In this document: in pieces, positions 42,799 through 51,686 of the stretch
Numbering within the stretch: the first letter of the stretch is position 1
Layout of the letters: every line of letters begins with the position of its first letter
From: Bacillota bacterium
Lineage (GTDB): Bacteria; Bacillota; UBA4882; UBA8346
Length of the DNA stretch: 64,000 nucleotides
Direction: 5' to 3'
Assembly: GCA_023400055.1 (NCBI GenBank)
Contig: JAEXFN010000004.1
Coordinates: forward strand, 1-64,000
The notes under the pieces: model-generated
The model's input: the letters and a program-made list of their open reading frames with translations, nothing else
Databases searched by the model: none
What the model was told of the DNA's origin: nothing
Made by a program: the position numbers and the translations under genes

Positions 42799-43587
42799 CT
42801 ATTGCCGCCGCAGCATGATCCGGCGCTGCTTCTCCGCGAGACTGAGCTCGGCCGGCCAAAGCTCGCTGGGCCGGCCCTCACGCAGCGCGGCGGCCAGATT
42901 GTTGAAGATCCGCTTATCAGTCCGCGCTAATTTGCGGATCAAGTCTTTGGTCTCCGCCCGCTTGGTCCGGCCGTCCTGCGGACAGGGACTGGGGATCGGC
43001 GTAAAACCGGTCACCGGCACCAGCTTGCGGATCTCCGCTTCTCTGAAATAAACCAGCGGCCGGATGACCGCGATCCCCGACCGTTCCAGCTCGGTCCGGG
43101 GCAGGAAGGTCTTGATCTGGCCCGAATAAATGATGCTCATCAGGAAGGTCTCGACTGCGTCATCGTGGTGGTGGGCCAACGCCACCACATTATAGTCATG
43201 CTCCCTGGCGAAACGGTTCATCGCACCGCGCCGCAGGAAGGAACAGGTAGCACAAGGCCCCTCGGGGTTCTCCGGGCCAAAGGCGTACTTGGCGATCTCC
43301 GTTTTCATGAGGTGAAACACCACTCCCAGTCGGTCGCAATACGCCGCCAGCGGCGCCGGATCGGAGGGTTCCGCAAAACCGAGATCGATATGCAGCGCCC
43401 CTAGGGTAAAGGGAATTATCCCTTGGCGCTGCAGGAGCGATAACCCGTAAAGCATCACCGAACTGTCCTTACCGCCGGAAAGGCCGACCAACACCCGGTC
43501 ATTCGGGCGGATCAGGTCAAACTCCAGGATGGCCCGGAGCAATTTCCGGGTGGCGGTACGGGGCAGGCTGAGCCGTTGCTCCGACAT
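42799..43587 (-). CDS. ttcA: TtcA-like tRNA thiolation PP-loop protein
   Basis: 262 residues. The PP-loop ATP pyrophosphatase motif SGGKDSSVM is at about 38-46; CATCSFLRRGAMNRFA holds the C-x-x-C pair used for a [4Fe-4S] cluster, and AHHHDDAVETFLMSIIYSG is the family motif. TtcA proteins make 2-thiocytidine at tRNA position 32; related members modify other positions, so the exact product is not certain. It is transcribed alone on the minus strand between the T-box and mbl. Confidence 0.85.
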   Translation of the reverse strand: MSEQRLSLPRTATRKLLRAILEFDLIRPNDRVLVGLSGGKDSSVMLYGLSLLQRQGIIPFTLGALHIDLGFAEPSDPAPLAAYCDRLGVVFHLMKTEIAKYAFGPENPEGPCATCSFLRRGAMNRFAREHDYNVVALAHHHDDAVETFLMSIIYSGQIKTFLPRTELERSGIAVIRPLVYFREAEIRKLVPVTGFTPIPSPCPQDGRTKRAETKDLIRKLARTDKRIFNNLAAALREGRPSELWPAELSLAEKQRRIMLRRQ

Positions 43588-43761
43588 GAAAAAACCTCGC
43601 TTTTTGATCTTAATTAATCCGATCGATCATGATAAACGATTTTGTAAAATCGCTTTTTTCGCTATAAAATAACGAATGCCCAATAATATCATTTTACACC
43701 GATCGCAACCGAGAAACCACGGGAAATCGGCAAAAATTAGCGTCAAACCGGATCCGCCAAT

Positions 43762-43785
43762 AAAAAAATCCGGTATAATCCGGAT
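43762..43785 (-). terminator. Terminator of mbl
   Basis: ATCCGG-TATAAT-CCGGAT, followed on the minus strand by TTTTTTTA. It lies about 55 bases past the mbl stop. Confidence 0.8.
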
Positions 43786-43838
43786 CGTTTCATTATTATT
43801 TCTCAATTTTATATTATTTTATATTCGAGGCTCGGCTG

Positions 43839-44873
43839 TTACATCGAACGGCTGCCCACGATCAAGTTATTTTTAATCGCTTCAAAACTCTCGTTCTCCA
43901 GAATCTTGCCGGTGCCCAACGCCACGCAGGAGAGGGGATCTTCGGCCAGATGAATGGGGATGCCCGTTTCTTCCGCCAACAGCCGGGAAAAGCCATGCAA
44001 CAGTGAGCCACCGCCGGTCATCACGATGCCTTTGTCCACGATATCCGAGGCCAGTTCCGGCGGAGTCCGCTCCAGCACCGATTTGATGCCGTCGACAATG
44101 GCGGTGATCGGCTCCGATAAGGCCTGGAACGAATCGGTGGAGGTAAACTTGATCGTCCGGGGCAGGCCGGTCACCAGATCGCGGCCCCGGATCTCCATGG
44201 CTTTCCCTTCGCCCTCCGGATAGGCGGAGCCGATCTCGATCTTAATCTCCTCGGCGGTCCGTTCGCCGATCATCATATTATACATTTTCTTGATGTAACG
44301 GATGATCGCCTCATCAAACTTGTCCCCGCCGATGCGAAGCGACTCGCTGACCACGATGCCGCCCAATGAAATGATGGCGATATCGGTGGTCCCCCCACCG
44401 ATATCGACCACCATGTTGCCGCTGGCTTCGGTGATGTTCAAACCGGCGCCGATCGCCGCGGCCATCGGTTCCTCGATCAGGATCGTCTTTTTGGCGCCGG
44501 CTTGAACCGCCGCTTCCAAGACCGCGCGCTTTTCGACGCTGGTTACTCCGGACGGGACACAGACCACGACTTGGGGCCGAAAGAAGCGAGGTTTGGGGGA
44601 GACTCGTTCAATGAAGTATTTGAGCATGGTCTCGGTCACGTCGTAATCAGCGATGACTCCGTCTTTCAACGGCCGGATGGCGACAATGTTGCCGGGCGTC
44701 CGGCCGATCATCTGCCGAGCCGCTTCACCGACCGCTAAAATCTTATTGGAGTCTTTCTGCAAAGCAACGACCGAGGGCTCACGGATGACGATTCCGCGTT
44801 TTTTCACATAAACCAATACACTTGCGGTGCCGAGATCAATCCCGATGTCCGTGACAAAATTGCGCCAGTTCAA
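43839..44873 (-). CDS. mbl: MreB/Mbl rod-shape actin
   Basis: 344 residues, normal for MreB-family actins that guide lateral wall synthesis. The actin ATPase motifs are present: IGIDLGTASVLVYV (phosphate 1), VVDIGGGTTDIAIISLGG (phosphate 2), and IVMTGGGSLLHGF (adenosine). Placement directly after spoIIID is the arrangement of Bacillus subtilis mbl, so that paralog name is preferred. TTG start, seven bases after GGAGGG. Confidence 0.92.
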   Translation of the reverse strand: MNWRNFVTDIGIDLGTASVLVYVKKRGIVIREPSVVALQKDSNKILAVGEAARQMIGRTPGNIVAIRPLKDGVIADYDVTETMLKYFIERVSPKPRFFRPQVVVCVPSGVTSVEKRAVLEAAVQAGAKKTILIEEPMAAAIGAGLNITEASGNMVVDIGGGTTDIAIISLGGIVVSESLRIGGDKFDEAIIRYIKKMYNMMIGERTAEEIKIEIGSAYPEGEGKAMEIRGRDLVTGLPRTIKFTSTDSFQALSEPITAIVDGIKSVLERTPPELASDIVDKGIVMTGGGSLLHGFSRLLAEETGIPIHLAEDPLSCVALGTGKILENESFEAIKNNLIVGSRSM

Positions 44874-45122
44874 TCCGCTGCCCTCCTAAAATAATATGTC
44901 GCAGTCCCTTGGAACGCGGACATAGATTCCGAAATTTACCCGACCAAAGAATGCTGCAATCTGCCGCTTTGAAATGACAATGACCCTTGAAATATACGAA
45001 AACCAGCGTAAGAAAGTAATATTTATATCAATCATCGCAATATATAGATGACTGGATAAATTGCGACTATTTTTTCCGGGAATAGCTAAAAATTCCAATA
45101 ATTTTCCCTGCGAAAAATTTTT

Positions 45123-45413
45123 CTACGTCTTTTTGGAATATCCTCCTTTTTTTAGTGATGTTTCGGGCTGTTTTTGGTATTTCTTACGAGTCGCTTCACC
45201 GCCGCGGATATGGCGTTCCGCCTTGTTCACTTCCAGAACGCGCTTGACCTCCCGGGCGAGGCTGCGGTTGATCCCGGGCAATCTTTCTGTGACGTCTTTA
45301 TGAACCGTGCTTTTGCTGACGCCGAAAAATTTGGCGGTCTGCCGGACAGTGGCTCTTTTGTCGGCGATATAATTGCTCAGGTCCAGCACGCGCTTTTCAA
45401 TGTAATCCTTCAC
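45123..45413 (-). CDS. spoIIID: Stage III sporulation regulator SpoIIID
   Basis: 96 residues, close to the usual length. The helix-turn-helix TVRQTAKFFGVSKSTVHKDVTERL and the C-terminal GGEATRKKY basic helix match SpoIIID, a mother-cell DNA-binding regulator that switches genes after sigma-E activation. GTG start behind a G-rich ribosome site. It stands between the spoIIQ-like gene and mbl, a context conserved in spore-formers, and strongly indicates that the organism sporulates. Confidence 0.95.
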   Translation of the reverse strand: MKDYIEKRVLDLSNYIADKRATVRQTAKFFGVSKSTVHKDVTERLPGINRSLAREVKRVLEVNKAERHIRGGEATRKKYQKQPETSLKKGGYSKKT

Positions 45414-45692
45414 GACCCCCCCACCCTCCATATTTTTTACTACATGTATATGGCTTGGGCAGGGGGATTATGAAGATATTCCGCGATTTCGATCCGGCGG
45501 CAAGCTGCCGATAGAAAACGCAGCTTAAACTAAAGGAATTTTTTTCCTCATGACTCCGGCAAGATGAGGATCTGGCTCATCCTGTTACAAGCGGTAGTAA
45601 GTTGAATCAAATCCCTTAACTTTGATCATGGCCAGTTTTAGAGAGTGAAAAGCATACTAAAAATTCAATTCAGCCTGCCATATCGGGCACGT

Positions 45693-46424
45693 CTATTGCG
45701 GGGACTCTAACCCGTCGACAATCTTGCCCGGGTCAACCGGCTGTTTCTCGTGATATAAACCAAAATGGAAGGCGGGTTGCGGCTGATAACATCCTTTCGG
45801 TCCACTGGTTCCCACCACGACTCCCTTGATGACCTTCTCGCCTTCGTGGACCATGGCCTTGCTGAGATTGGAATAAACGCTTTCCCAATCATTGCCGTGA
45901 TCGAGCGTCACGGCATAAGTTCCGCTGCCGGTTTTGGTCACTGCGGTAACCATTCCTTCGGCGGCCGCCATCACGCTGGTTCCTTCCGGTACCGCCAGAT
46001 CGACGCCGGGATGCAACCGCCAGGCATGATCGTCCGATACCCAATCAAATTTTTGAATGACTTGTCCGAGCGCCGGGCGGCTGAAACTTTGGGGGTCGAA
46101 TTTCGCTCCCGGTTGCGGCCGCTGTTGCAGTTGCAACTCTTTTTGCAACCGCGCCACTTCTTGCTGAAGCGCAGCAACGGATAATTTGGCGTTTTGTTTG
46201 ATCCGGGCCGCCTGCCAGGTTTGAATCTTCTGCAAGCCATGGGTCGGTCCCCATAAAAAGAAACCCGCTCCGAAGGCGCATAAGTAAATGATCCAATACC
46301 GCGGCGCCAAAAACGGCCGGCCGCTTCTTAACAGATTCCGGCCCTGCCGGCGGATCTGAATCAGCTGTTTTTGGAAAGCCACTAGAAAATTCAACCAGCT
46401 CCGGCGGAAGTTCATCTTACCCAA
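45693..46424 (-). CDS. spoIIQ: SpoIIQ-type M23 (LytM) membrane protein
   Basis: About 243 residues. A basic N-terminal part and one membrane helix (about residues 41-58) precede a coiled segment (about 70-105) and a LytM/M23 domain: LHPGVDLAVPEGTSVMAAAEG and the terminal AFHFGLYHEKQPVDP. The usual HLHF is AFHF, so the first of the two catalytic histidines is absent, as in SpoIIQ proteins that act structurally in the forespore-mother cell channel. The start is uncertain: TTG 46424 fits a GGTGATC site, ATG 46415 is the alternative. It is next to spoIID and spoIIID. Confidence 0.8.
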   Translation of the reverse strand: MGKMNFRRSWLNFLVAFQKQLIQIRRQGRNLLRSGRPFLAPRYWIIYLCAFGAGFFLWGPTHGLQKIQTWQAARIKQNAKLSVAALQQEVARLQKELQLQQRPQPGAKFDPQSFSRPALGQVIQKFDWVSDDHAWRLHPGVDLAVPEGTSVMAAAEGMVTAVTKTGSGTYAVTLDHGNDWESVYSNLSKAMVHEGEKVIKGVVVGTSGPKGCYQPQPAFHFGLYHEKQPVDPGKIVDGLESPQ

Positions 46425-46522
46425 GACGATCACCTCAGCAATATTCTTTCCAGCCGGAGAAAATTTATCCAATTTTTTATTGCCGGTTTCAGAAAAAAAT
46501 TCCGTCGCTGGCAGCTGCGTCG

Positions 46523-47500
46523 TTACTGGGGCAGCTGGAGTTTGACCAGTTGAACTCCCCGGTAGTAGTGAAGCAGAATGCGGCGATAATCCCAGCCGCT
46601 CTTGGCCATGCCGTTGGCGCCGTACTGGCAGAGTCCGACACCGTGCCCATACCCGATGGTTTTAAAGACAATTCCGGCGGAGCTCGCCGTCCAGCCGATA
46701 CAGGTGGAGGTCAAGCCCAGCTTTTGGCGGAATTCGATGCCGGTAAAATGATGTTTCCCGGCCTTCACCGCCAGAACACGCCCCTGGGCCGTACGCCGGG
46801 TGATCGCAAGTTGCCTGGCGTCGGCCAGCGGAATGCCCAGGGCCGAGGCCAGGCCGTTCCAGGTGAAGGAAGCCTGATTCTGATAACGTGGCGATTCCCG
46901 ATCGAAGCCGCAGCTCTCACTCTGCAAGTAGGGGATGTCGTTTCCCCAGACCTCGGCGGCGGAAGCCGTGCCGACCCCGCAGGTCGAATGAAATACCGCG
47001 TCGATCGGTCGACCCTGATAGACCAGGATGATCCCGGCGGTCTCGCGCACGGCTTGTTTGATCTTGCGGTAGAATTCAGTAAACTCCGGCCCGCTCCAAC
47101 GCTGACGCATGGAGGCAATCCCCACCCACGCCTGGGCTTCGTTGGGATCATCGCTGAAATCGGCCGCCGGATTGTCCGGGCAGCCTTTCCCGCCAAAACG
47201 CCGCATCCGCCGGACCGCCAGGGTCCGGGAGGCCACCGCTTGCGCCTTCAGAGCCTCCAGGGCGAATTTGGCCGGCATCTCCGCGGCCAGGGTCCCGACC
47301 AGATATTCTTCGAGATCCATCCGGTACAAGCGGCCCTCGCTATGAGCCATCAGGGTCACCGGAATCCCCGAATCGGCCGGTTTAAAACCATTTCGCTGAA
47401 TAAGCACTACCGGGGTCAAAACGAGCAATAAAAAAAACATGGCCACGATTAAGCCGTTATTGGGGTGCAACCGAATCCCTCCCGCCCTAATGTCCAGCAT
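46523..47500 (-). CDS. spoIID: Stage II sporulation protein D
   Basis: About 325 residues. One N-terminal membrane helix (GLIVAMFFLLLVLTPVVLI) precedes the SpoIID/LytB domain: EYLVGTLAAEMPAKFALEALKAQAVASRTLA, in blocks, with the catalytic Glu of AAEMPA, then HSTCGVGTASAAEVWG and the C-terminal GYGHGVGLCQYGANGMA. SpoIID is a lytic transglycosylase that degrades septal peptidoglycan during engulfment. The start is not fixed; an ATG at 47500 is used, with a longer frame upstream. It begins the spoIID-spoIIQ-spoIIID-mbl run. Confidence 0.9.
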   Translation of the reverse strand: MLDIRAGGIRLHPNNGLIVAMFFLLLVLTPVVLIQRNGFKPADSGIPVTLMAHSEGRLYRMDLEEYLVGTLAAEMPAKFALEALKAQAVASRTLAVRRMRRFGGKGCPDNPAADFSDDPNEAQAWVGIASMRQRWSGPEFTEFYRKIKQAVRETAGIILVYQGRPIDAVFHSTCGVGTASAAEVWGNDIPYLQSESCGFDRESPRYQNQASFTWNGLASALGIPLADARQLAITRRTAQGRVLAVKAGKHHFTGIEFRQKLGLTSTCIGWTASSAGIVFKTIGYGHGVGLCQYGANGMAKSGWDYRRILLHYYRGVQLVKLQLPQ

Positions 47501-47661
47501 ATGCGAGGGACTTGGAAAAGATGACTTTGGCCCAGGGAGACAGCGAATGGAATCGGAGCGAGTCCGCTTCAAGTAAGCATTATAAATAATTAGAAATTCC
47601 CTGACTCACCTCTGCTTACTTCGAGATGGGAGCCGAATTGATCAACCGATGGATCGAAATG

Positions 47662-48081
47662 TCATAAACAGCGGAGCCGGTGTGTTTTAAAAACTGTCCC
47701 GTTCAACTCGACCAGCAGCGTCTCCTCCGGCCCGATGAGGGTATCGCCGCCGGCAGCCAAATGCCCTGCGAGCCAGCGCTGCAAGTCGGACAGCATCTGC
47801 TCCAGAAATTCGGCATGGAGCGATTCCGGGTACTGGGCCCGGGGAATCGGATAAAACAACAAGGCCGGTTTCAATTGCCGGTCGATGGTAACCTTGGCGA
47901 TGACGATCCCCGCGATTTTCGGCCGACTGACATAGCGCGGATTGGGTTGAAAGCTGCGCTGCTTGCCAAATTCGATCCGCATATCGGCAAACTGTCTCGC
48001 CCAGGTTTGTGCCTCCGGCACCGAACAGGCATAGGCTTCGGCAGGTGAAAGTTTTTTAAAACTGGCGACTTTGACGGCCAT
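47662..48081 (-). CDS. Hypothetical protein
   Basis: 139 residues, not recognised. It is soluble, begins MAVKVASFKKLSPAEAYACS, has a basic middle (RPKIAGIVIAKVTIDRQLKPALLFYPIP) and ends in LNGTVFKTHRLRCL. The ATG follows AAAGGGG, so translation is credible. It stands alone between the TRAP transporter and spoIID. No function can be offered. Confidence 0.5.
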   Translation of the reverse strand: MAVKVASFKKLSPAEAYACSVPEAQTWARQFADMRIEFGKQRSFQPNPRYVSRPKIAGIVIAKVTIDRQLKPALLFYPIPRAQYPESLHAEFLEQMLSDLQRWLAGHLAAGGDTLIGPEETLLVELNGTVFKTHRLRCL

Positions 48082-48270
48082 TCCAAAAACCCCTTTGGCG
48101 CCACACACGGCGGTCTATTTTTAGTTTTTTTGATTTATCCTTTTCAAAAAACCTTGTTTTCATAAGTTGCTCCATAAAGCGGTCAAGTTCATATTATTCA
48201 ACGCCAAAAATGCCTCACCTGCTTGGCGGAACATTTATTGCGGTATGCAAACACACATTATGTCCAGAAC

Positions 48271-48298
48271 AAAAAAGAGCCTGCCATGACGGCGGCTC
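48271..48298 (-). terminator. Terminator of the TRAP operon
   Basis: GAGCC-TGCC and GGCGGCTC form a stem around an ATGAC loop, followed by TTTTTTG on the minus strand. Confidence 0.7.
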
Positions 48299-48335
48299 CT
48301 GACATTTTTAATAAATAAGCCTAACAGAATTGCTT

Positions 48336-49622
48336 TTATTGCACCGGGAATAAACTCGGCAGGAAGGTCGTGACCCAAGGAACATAAGTTGTCAACAACA
48401 AGGTGATAATCATCGCGGGCCAAAAGATTAACATCGCTTTGGTGCATTTCTCCATCGTGGTGTTGGCGATGGAACAGCCCACAAACAACCCGGCACCCAC
48501 TGGCGGAGTGGTTAATCCGACCGCTAAATTGACCATCAGTAAGATTCCAAAAGTAACCGGGCTCATTCCCGCCGCCTGCACCAAGGGCAGCAAAATCGGA
48601 GACATAATCAGGATTAAAGGCGCGACATCCATAATGCAACCCAAAAACAACAACAGGCCATTGATCATCAACAGCAGTACAATCGGATTATGAGACACCG
48701 ATAAAAACGCCGTAGTAATCATCTTCGGGATCTGCAGGTACGTGACCATCCAACCAAAAGCCGAGGCCGTTCCGATTAACAACATAATAATCGACGTGGT
48801 TTTGACCGACCGTATCAGCAACGGCCATAAGTCGCTAATTTTCATCTCACGGTAAACCACCAGTGCCAAGAACAAGGCATAGATTACAGCGATGGCCGAA
48901 GCTTCGGTGGCCGTGAAGATGCCGAAGGCAATTCCGCCCACGACGATTACTGCGGCGAAAGTACTTAACAAGCCATCTCTGATAATGACGATCGAGTCTT
49001 TAAAACGGGGCGGTTTTTCACAGGGATAACTACGTTTGACCGCAACAATGTAACAAGTGATCGCCAAGCATACCGCCATAACCAATCCCGGAATATAACC
49101 GGCCAAAAACAGCTGGCCGATGGAGACGCCCCCGACTACCATCGCATAAATGACAATGTTGTGGCTTGGCGGAATGATAATCCCCTGCGTCGAAGCGCTT
49201 ACCGTCAAAGCGGTGGCGAAATCCCGATCGTATCCTTTTTCCTCCATCATCGGGATTACAATCGGTCCGATTGAAGAGATATCCGCTACAGAAGAGCCGG
49301 AAACGCCGCCAAAGAACATCGCTTGGACGACATTGACCATGGCCAGACCACCCGGGAAACGGCCTACCAGGACATAGGCAAAGTTGACGATCCGTTTGGC
49401 CACTCCGCCTTTGGTCATGATGGCTCCGGCTAAAATGAATAAAGGGATGGTGATCAACGGGAACGACTGCATCCCCGCGGCAACCCTTTGAATCAGCATC
49501 ACCGGGCCAAATCCTACCGAAGCCGCTGTAATCAATGCCGAAATCCCCAATCCGAACGCGATCGGCAGGCCAATCGCCACTAAAAACAAGAATGTGCCTA
49601 GTAGAATGGTTACTTCAAACAT
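48336..49622 (-). CDS. dctM: TRAP transporter large permease (DctM)
   Basis: 428 residues and about 12-13 membrane helices. The DctM family blocks are clear: IPLFILAGAIMTKGGVAKRIV, GGVSGSSVADISSIGPIVIPMM, TQGIIIPPSHNIVIYA, and MDVAPLILIMSPILLPLVQAAGMSPVTFGILLMVNLAVGLTTPPVG read in blocks. It forms the ion-driven channel for substrates delivered by DctP. The ATG inside the end of dctQ is used, giving an 8-base overlap and coupled translation. Confidence 0.94.
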   Translation of the reverse strand: MFEVTILLGTFLFLVAIGLPIAFGLGISALITAASVGFGPVMLIQRVAAGMQSFPLITIPLFILAGAIMTKGGVAKRIVNFAYVLVGRFPGGLAMVNVVQAMFFGGVSGSSVADISSIGPIVIPMMEEKGYDRDFATALTVSASTQGIIIPPSHNIVIYAMVVGGVSIGQLFLAGYIPGLVMAVCLAITCYIVAVKRSYPCEKPPRFKDSIVIIRDGLLSTFAAVIVVGGIAFGIFTATEASAIAVIYALFLALVVYREMKISDLWPLLIRSVKTTSIIMLLIGTASAFGWMVTYLQIPKMITTAFLSVSHNPIVLLLMINGLLLFLGCIMDVAPLILIMSPILLPLVQAAGMSPVTFGILLMVNLAVGLTTPPVGAGLFVGCSIANTTMEKCTKAMLIFWPAMIITLLLTTYVPWVTTFLPSLFPVQ

Positions 49623-50151
49623 GATGCGCCACCCCCCTGTCTCCAAACTTATAGAAGGTTAAGATCCGGCTCAGCGCTTTCACCAATGCAAAAAAGATTA
49701 TTAGTACCCCCGAGATCGGCACGACCATATAGGTATACCCGACGGCAATCGGCAAACTGGACAATGTCCCATTCATTAAATTCAGCGTCAGCTGCCCACC
49801 GTAAATCGTCAGATGAAGCGCAAAATAAACGATCAAAAAATCTCCCAACACCCGCACCCAAAGTTGCACGGCTTGTGGCAAACGATTGACAATCATTTTC
49901 AGGTCCATATGGCTATCGGTCCAAACCGCACCGGCGGCTCCCAATAAGCCGATCCACATCATCAAGTTGGTCGCGATCTCCTCGGTCCAAAAGGGACTAT
50001 GCCGAAAGCAATACCGCGCGACCACTTGCAGGGTGACGACCAATGCCATAAACAGCATGATCGACGCGGTAAAATTGGTAATGAATCTTTCCAGCTTGTC
50101 GATCCAACGCCAAGGTTGAGCTTGGTCATGTCGCACTTCACGATTTTCCAT
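49615..50151 (-). CDS. dctQ: TRAP transporter small permease (DctQ)
   Basis: 178 residues with four membrane helices, typical of DctQ. The pattern VVARYCFRHSPFWTEEIATNLMMWIGLLGAA is the family signature region. The start is the ATG seven bases after AAGGAG; the longer frame upstream covers the intercistronic hairpin and is rejected. It pairs with DctM in the membrane. Confidence 0.92.
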   Translation of the reverse strand: MENREVRHDQAQPWRWIDKLERFITNFTASIMLFMALVVTLQVVARYCFRHSPFWTEEIATNLMMWIGLLGAAGAVWTDSHMDLKMIVNRLPQAVQLWVRVLGDFLIVYFALHLTIYGGQLTLNLMNGTLSSLPIAVGYTYMVVPISGVLIIFFALVKALSRILTFYKFGDRGVAHHV

Positions 50152-50177
50152 TATTTCACTCCTTAATTCTCCTGATA

Positions 50178-50213
50178 TTGTTACGGTCGCGTCATGCTGC
50201 GCGACCGTAACAA
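50178..50213 (-). other. Intercistronic hairpin after dctP
   Basis: Perfect 14-bp stem TTGTTACGGTCGCG/CGCGACCGTAACAA with an eight-base loop and no T run, between the dctP stop and dctQ start. It should protect dctP mRNA and keep the binding protein in excess, as at 13700-13729. Confidence 0.78.
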
Positions 50214-50239
50214 CAAGGGCCAGGTTCATCCCGTACCTC

Positions 50240-51229
50240 TTATTTCGTTTTGATGATCTGTTGAATCAAGTCGGCGCCGATGGTGGCTTCGTAAGATTTA
50301 TATACCGGAGCGGCTACCGCCTGAAAATCTTTGAGTCGCTTTACTTCATTGAAGATCATTCCTTTATCTTTCAGCTGTTTAACAGTGCTGTCCTCCATAT
50401 CGGCCCAAATCTTCCGCTGATAAGTTGTAGTTTCGACAGCGGCGGCTTTCAGCGCTTTCTGAATGTCTTTCGGAACGGAATCATAAACCATCTTGCTCAT
50501 GATTAAAACATCGGGGATCGAGGAATGCCGGGTGTAAGAAAAATATTTGCATACTTCAAACATGTTGTAGGTCAAAACGGTCGGTTCATTATTCTCCCAG
50601 CCGTCGATCACCTTTTGTTGCAGCGCCACATAGACATCGCCCTGGCCCATCGGAACCGCGGTCGCACCGAAGGCGTTAATGGTATCCACCAGCGGCTTGC
50701 TTTGCATAACCCGGATCTTCAACCCTTTTAAATCAGCCGGCACATTGACCGGTTTCTCACGGGTCGACATGCTCCGGAAGCCGGCGTCAAAATAAGCCAA
50801 ACCGACAAAACCCTGCGGTTCCAGATCGGTGAATAACCGTTTCCCGATTTTCCCATCGAGCACTTTATGTTGGTGTTTGGCGTCCCGCCAAATAAACGGC
50901 AAGCTCACCACTTGCATACTATTGGAGAATTGCCCTAGCGGAGCGGCGGAAACCTTAGTCAGTTCAATCGCGCCCAGTTTGGCGCCTTGAATATAATCTT
51001 GCTCCTGGCCCAGCTGACCGGCAGGATAGACCGTAATTTTGACTGCGCCGTGGGTTTTCTCGGCGACTTTATCGGCAAAGAAGACCAAAGCTTTATGAAC
51101 CGGATGGGTATCCGGAAGAACTGACGCCAATTTCCAATTGTATTTCGCCGCGGAAAAACTCGGAGCGGCCATGGCTAAAATCAGAACGATCATTGCAATA
51201 CTGGCTAAACTTCTGGAATACTTGCTCAT
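50240..51229 (-). CDS. dctP: TRAP transporter substrate-binding protein (DctP)
   Basis: 329 residues. Signal peptide (LASIAMIVLILAMAAPSFSAA) then the DctP fold: ASVLPDTHPVHKALVFFADKV, VYPAGQLGQEQDYIQGAKLGAIE, GFRSMSTREKPVNVPADLKGLKIRVMQSKPLVDTINAFGATAVPMGQGDVYVALQQKVIDGWENN, in blocks, containing the Arg that binds the substrate carboxylate. Substrate is likely a C4-dicarboxylate or another sugar acid. The ATG after the GGGAG site is used. It is first in the dctP-dctQ-dctM operon and follows a CitA/CitB-like two-component system. Confidence 0.93.
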   Translation of the reverse strand: MSKYSRSLASIAMIVLILAMAAPSFSAAKYNWKLASVLPDTHPVHKALVFFADKVAEKTHGAVKITVYPAGQLGQEQDYIQGAKLGAIELTKVSAAPLGQFSNSMQVVSLPFIWRDAKHQHKVLDGKIGKRLFTDLEPQGFVGLAYFDAGFRSMSTREKPVNVPADLKGLKIRVMQSKPLVDTINAFGATAVPMGQGDVYVALQQKVIDGWENNEPTVLTYNMFEVCKYFSYTRHSSIPDVLIMSKMVYDSVPKDIQKALKAAAVETTTYQRKIWADMEDSTVKQLKDKGMIFNEVKRLKDFQAVAAPVYKSYEATIGADLIQQIIKTK

Positions 51230-51350
51230 CTTCGACACTCTCCCTTTTTAATTTTTATCCGGGAACAAAACTTCGGTAACAATCCACCTCCAGTTGCCGT
51301 TCTAAATCAATCCTTGAATCGAAAATCATTCGCAAAGAGATTAAATTAAC

Positions 51351-51410
51351 TTTATCCCTTGCTTCTGAGCTTTATGAACAGCCTAACCATCGGATGGGCC
51401 GTTCACAACT
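51351..51410. repeat. Dispersed hairpin element, copy 2
   Basis: TTTATCCCTTGCTT, CTGAGC and TTTATGAACA repeat the words at 33456-33488, followed by a hairpin TGAACAGCC to GGGCCGTTCA around CCATCGGATGG. It lies about 120-180 bases upstream of dctP. The other bases of 51230-51485 show no gene. Confidence 0.5.
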
Positions 51411-51485
51411 TTTTGAAATATTAACTTAATAATTCATTAACAAAAAGCATTAGCCTATAAAAATACATAAAGGGAATTAAAAACA

Positions 51486-51531
51486 TAAAAAAAACAGCAA
51501 AAAAGCCCCGGACTTTCTTCAAAGTCGAGGG
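51486..51531 (-). terminator. Terminator of the two-component operon
   Basis: GACTTT-CTTC-AAAGTC with outer CCC/GGG pairs, followed on the minus strand by TTTTTTGCTGTTTTTTTT. It isolates the regulator genes from dctP. Confidence 0.85.
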
Positions 51532-51686
51532 AACATTCTTCGGAGTTCTTTATCGGATACGGAAAAGGTGTTTCTCAACCCAAAAGTCAATCCGTTAATT
51601 GCGGAAAAAAGGGAAATGAGGACGGGACCATAGCGGAGAAAAGTTTTGTCGCAAACCAGTATGCCAAAACTTCAAGCATAGCCAGC

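Noticed and set aside
48235..48639. Minus-strand frame at the end of dctM
   Set aside because: Out-of-frame overlap with dctM and its terminator; dctM reading is unambiguous.
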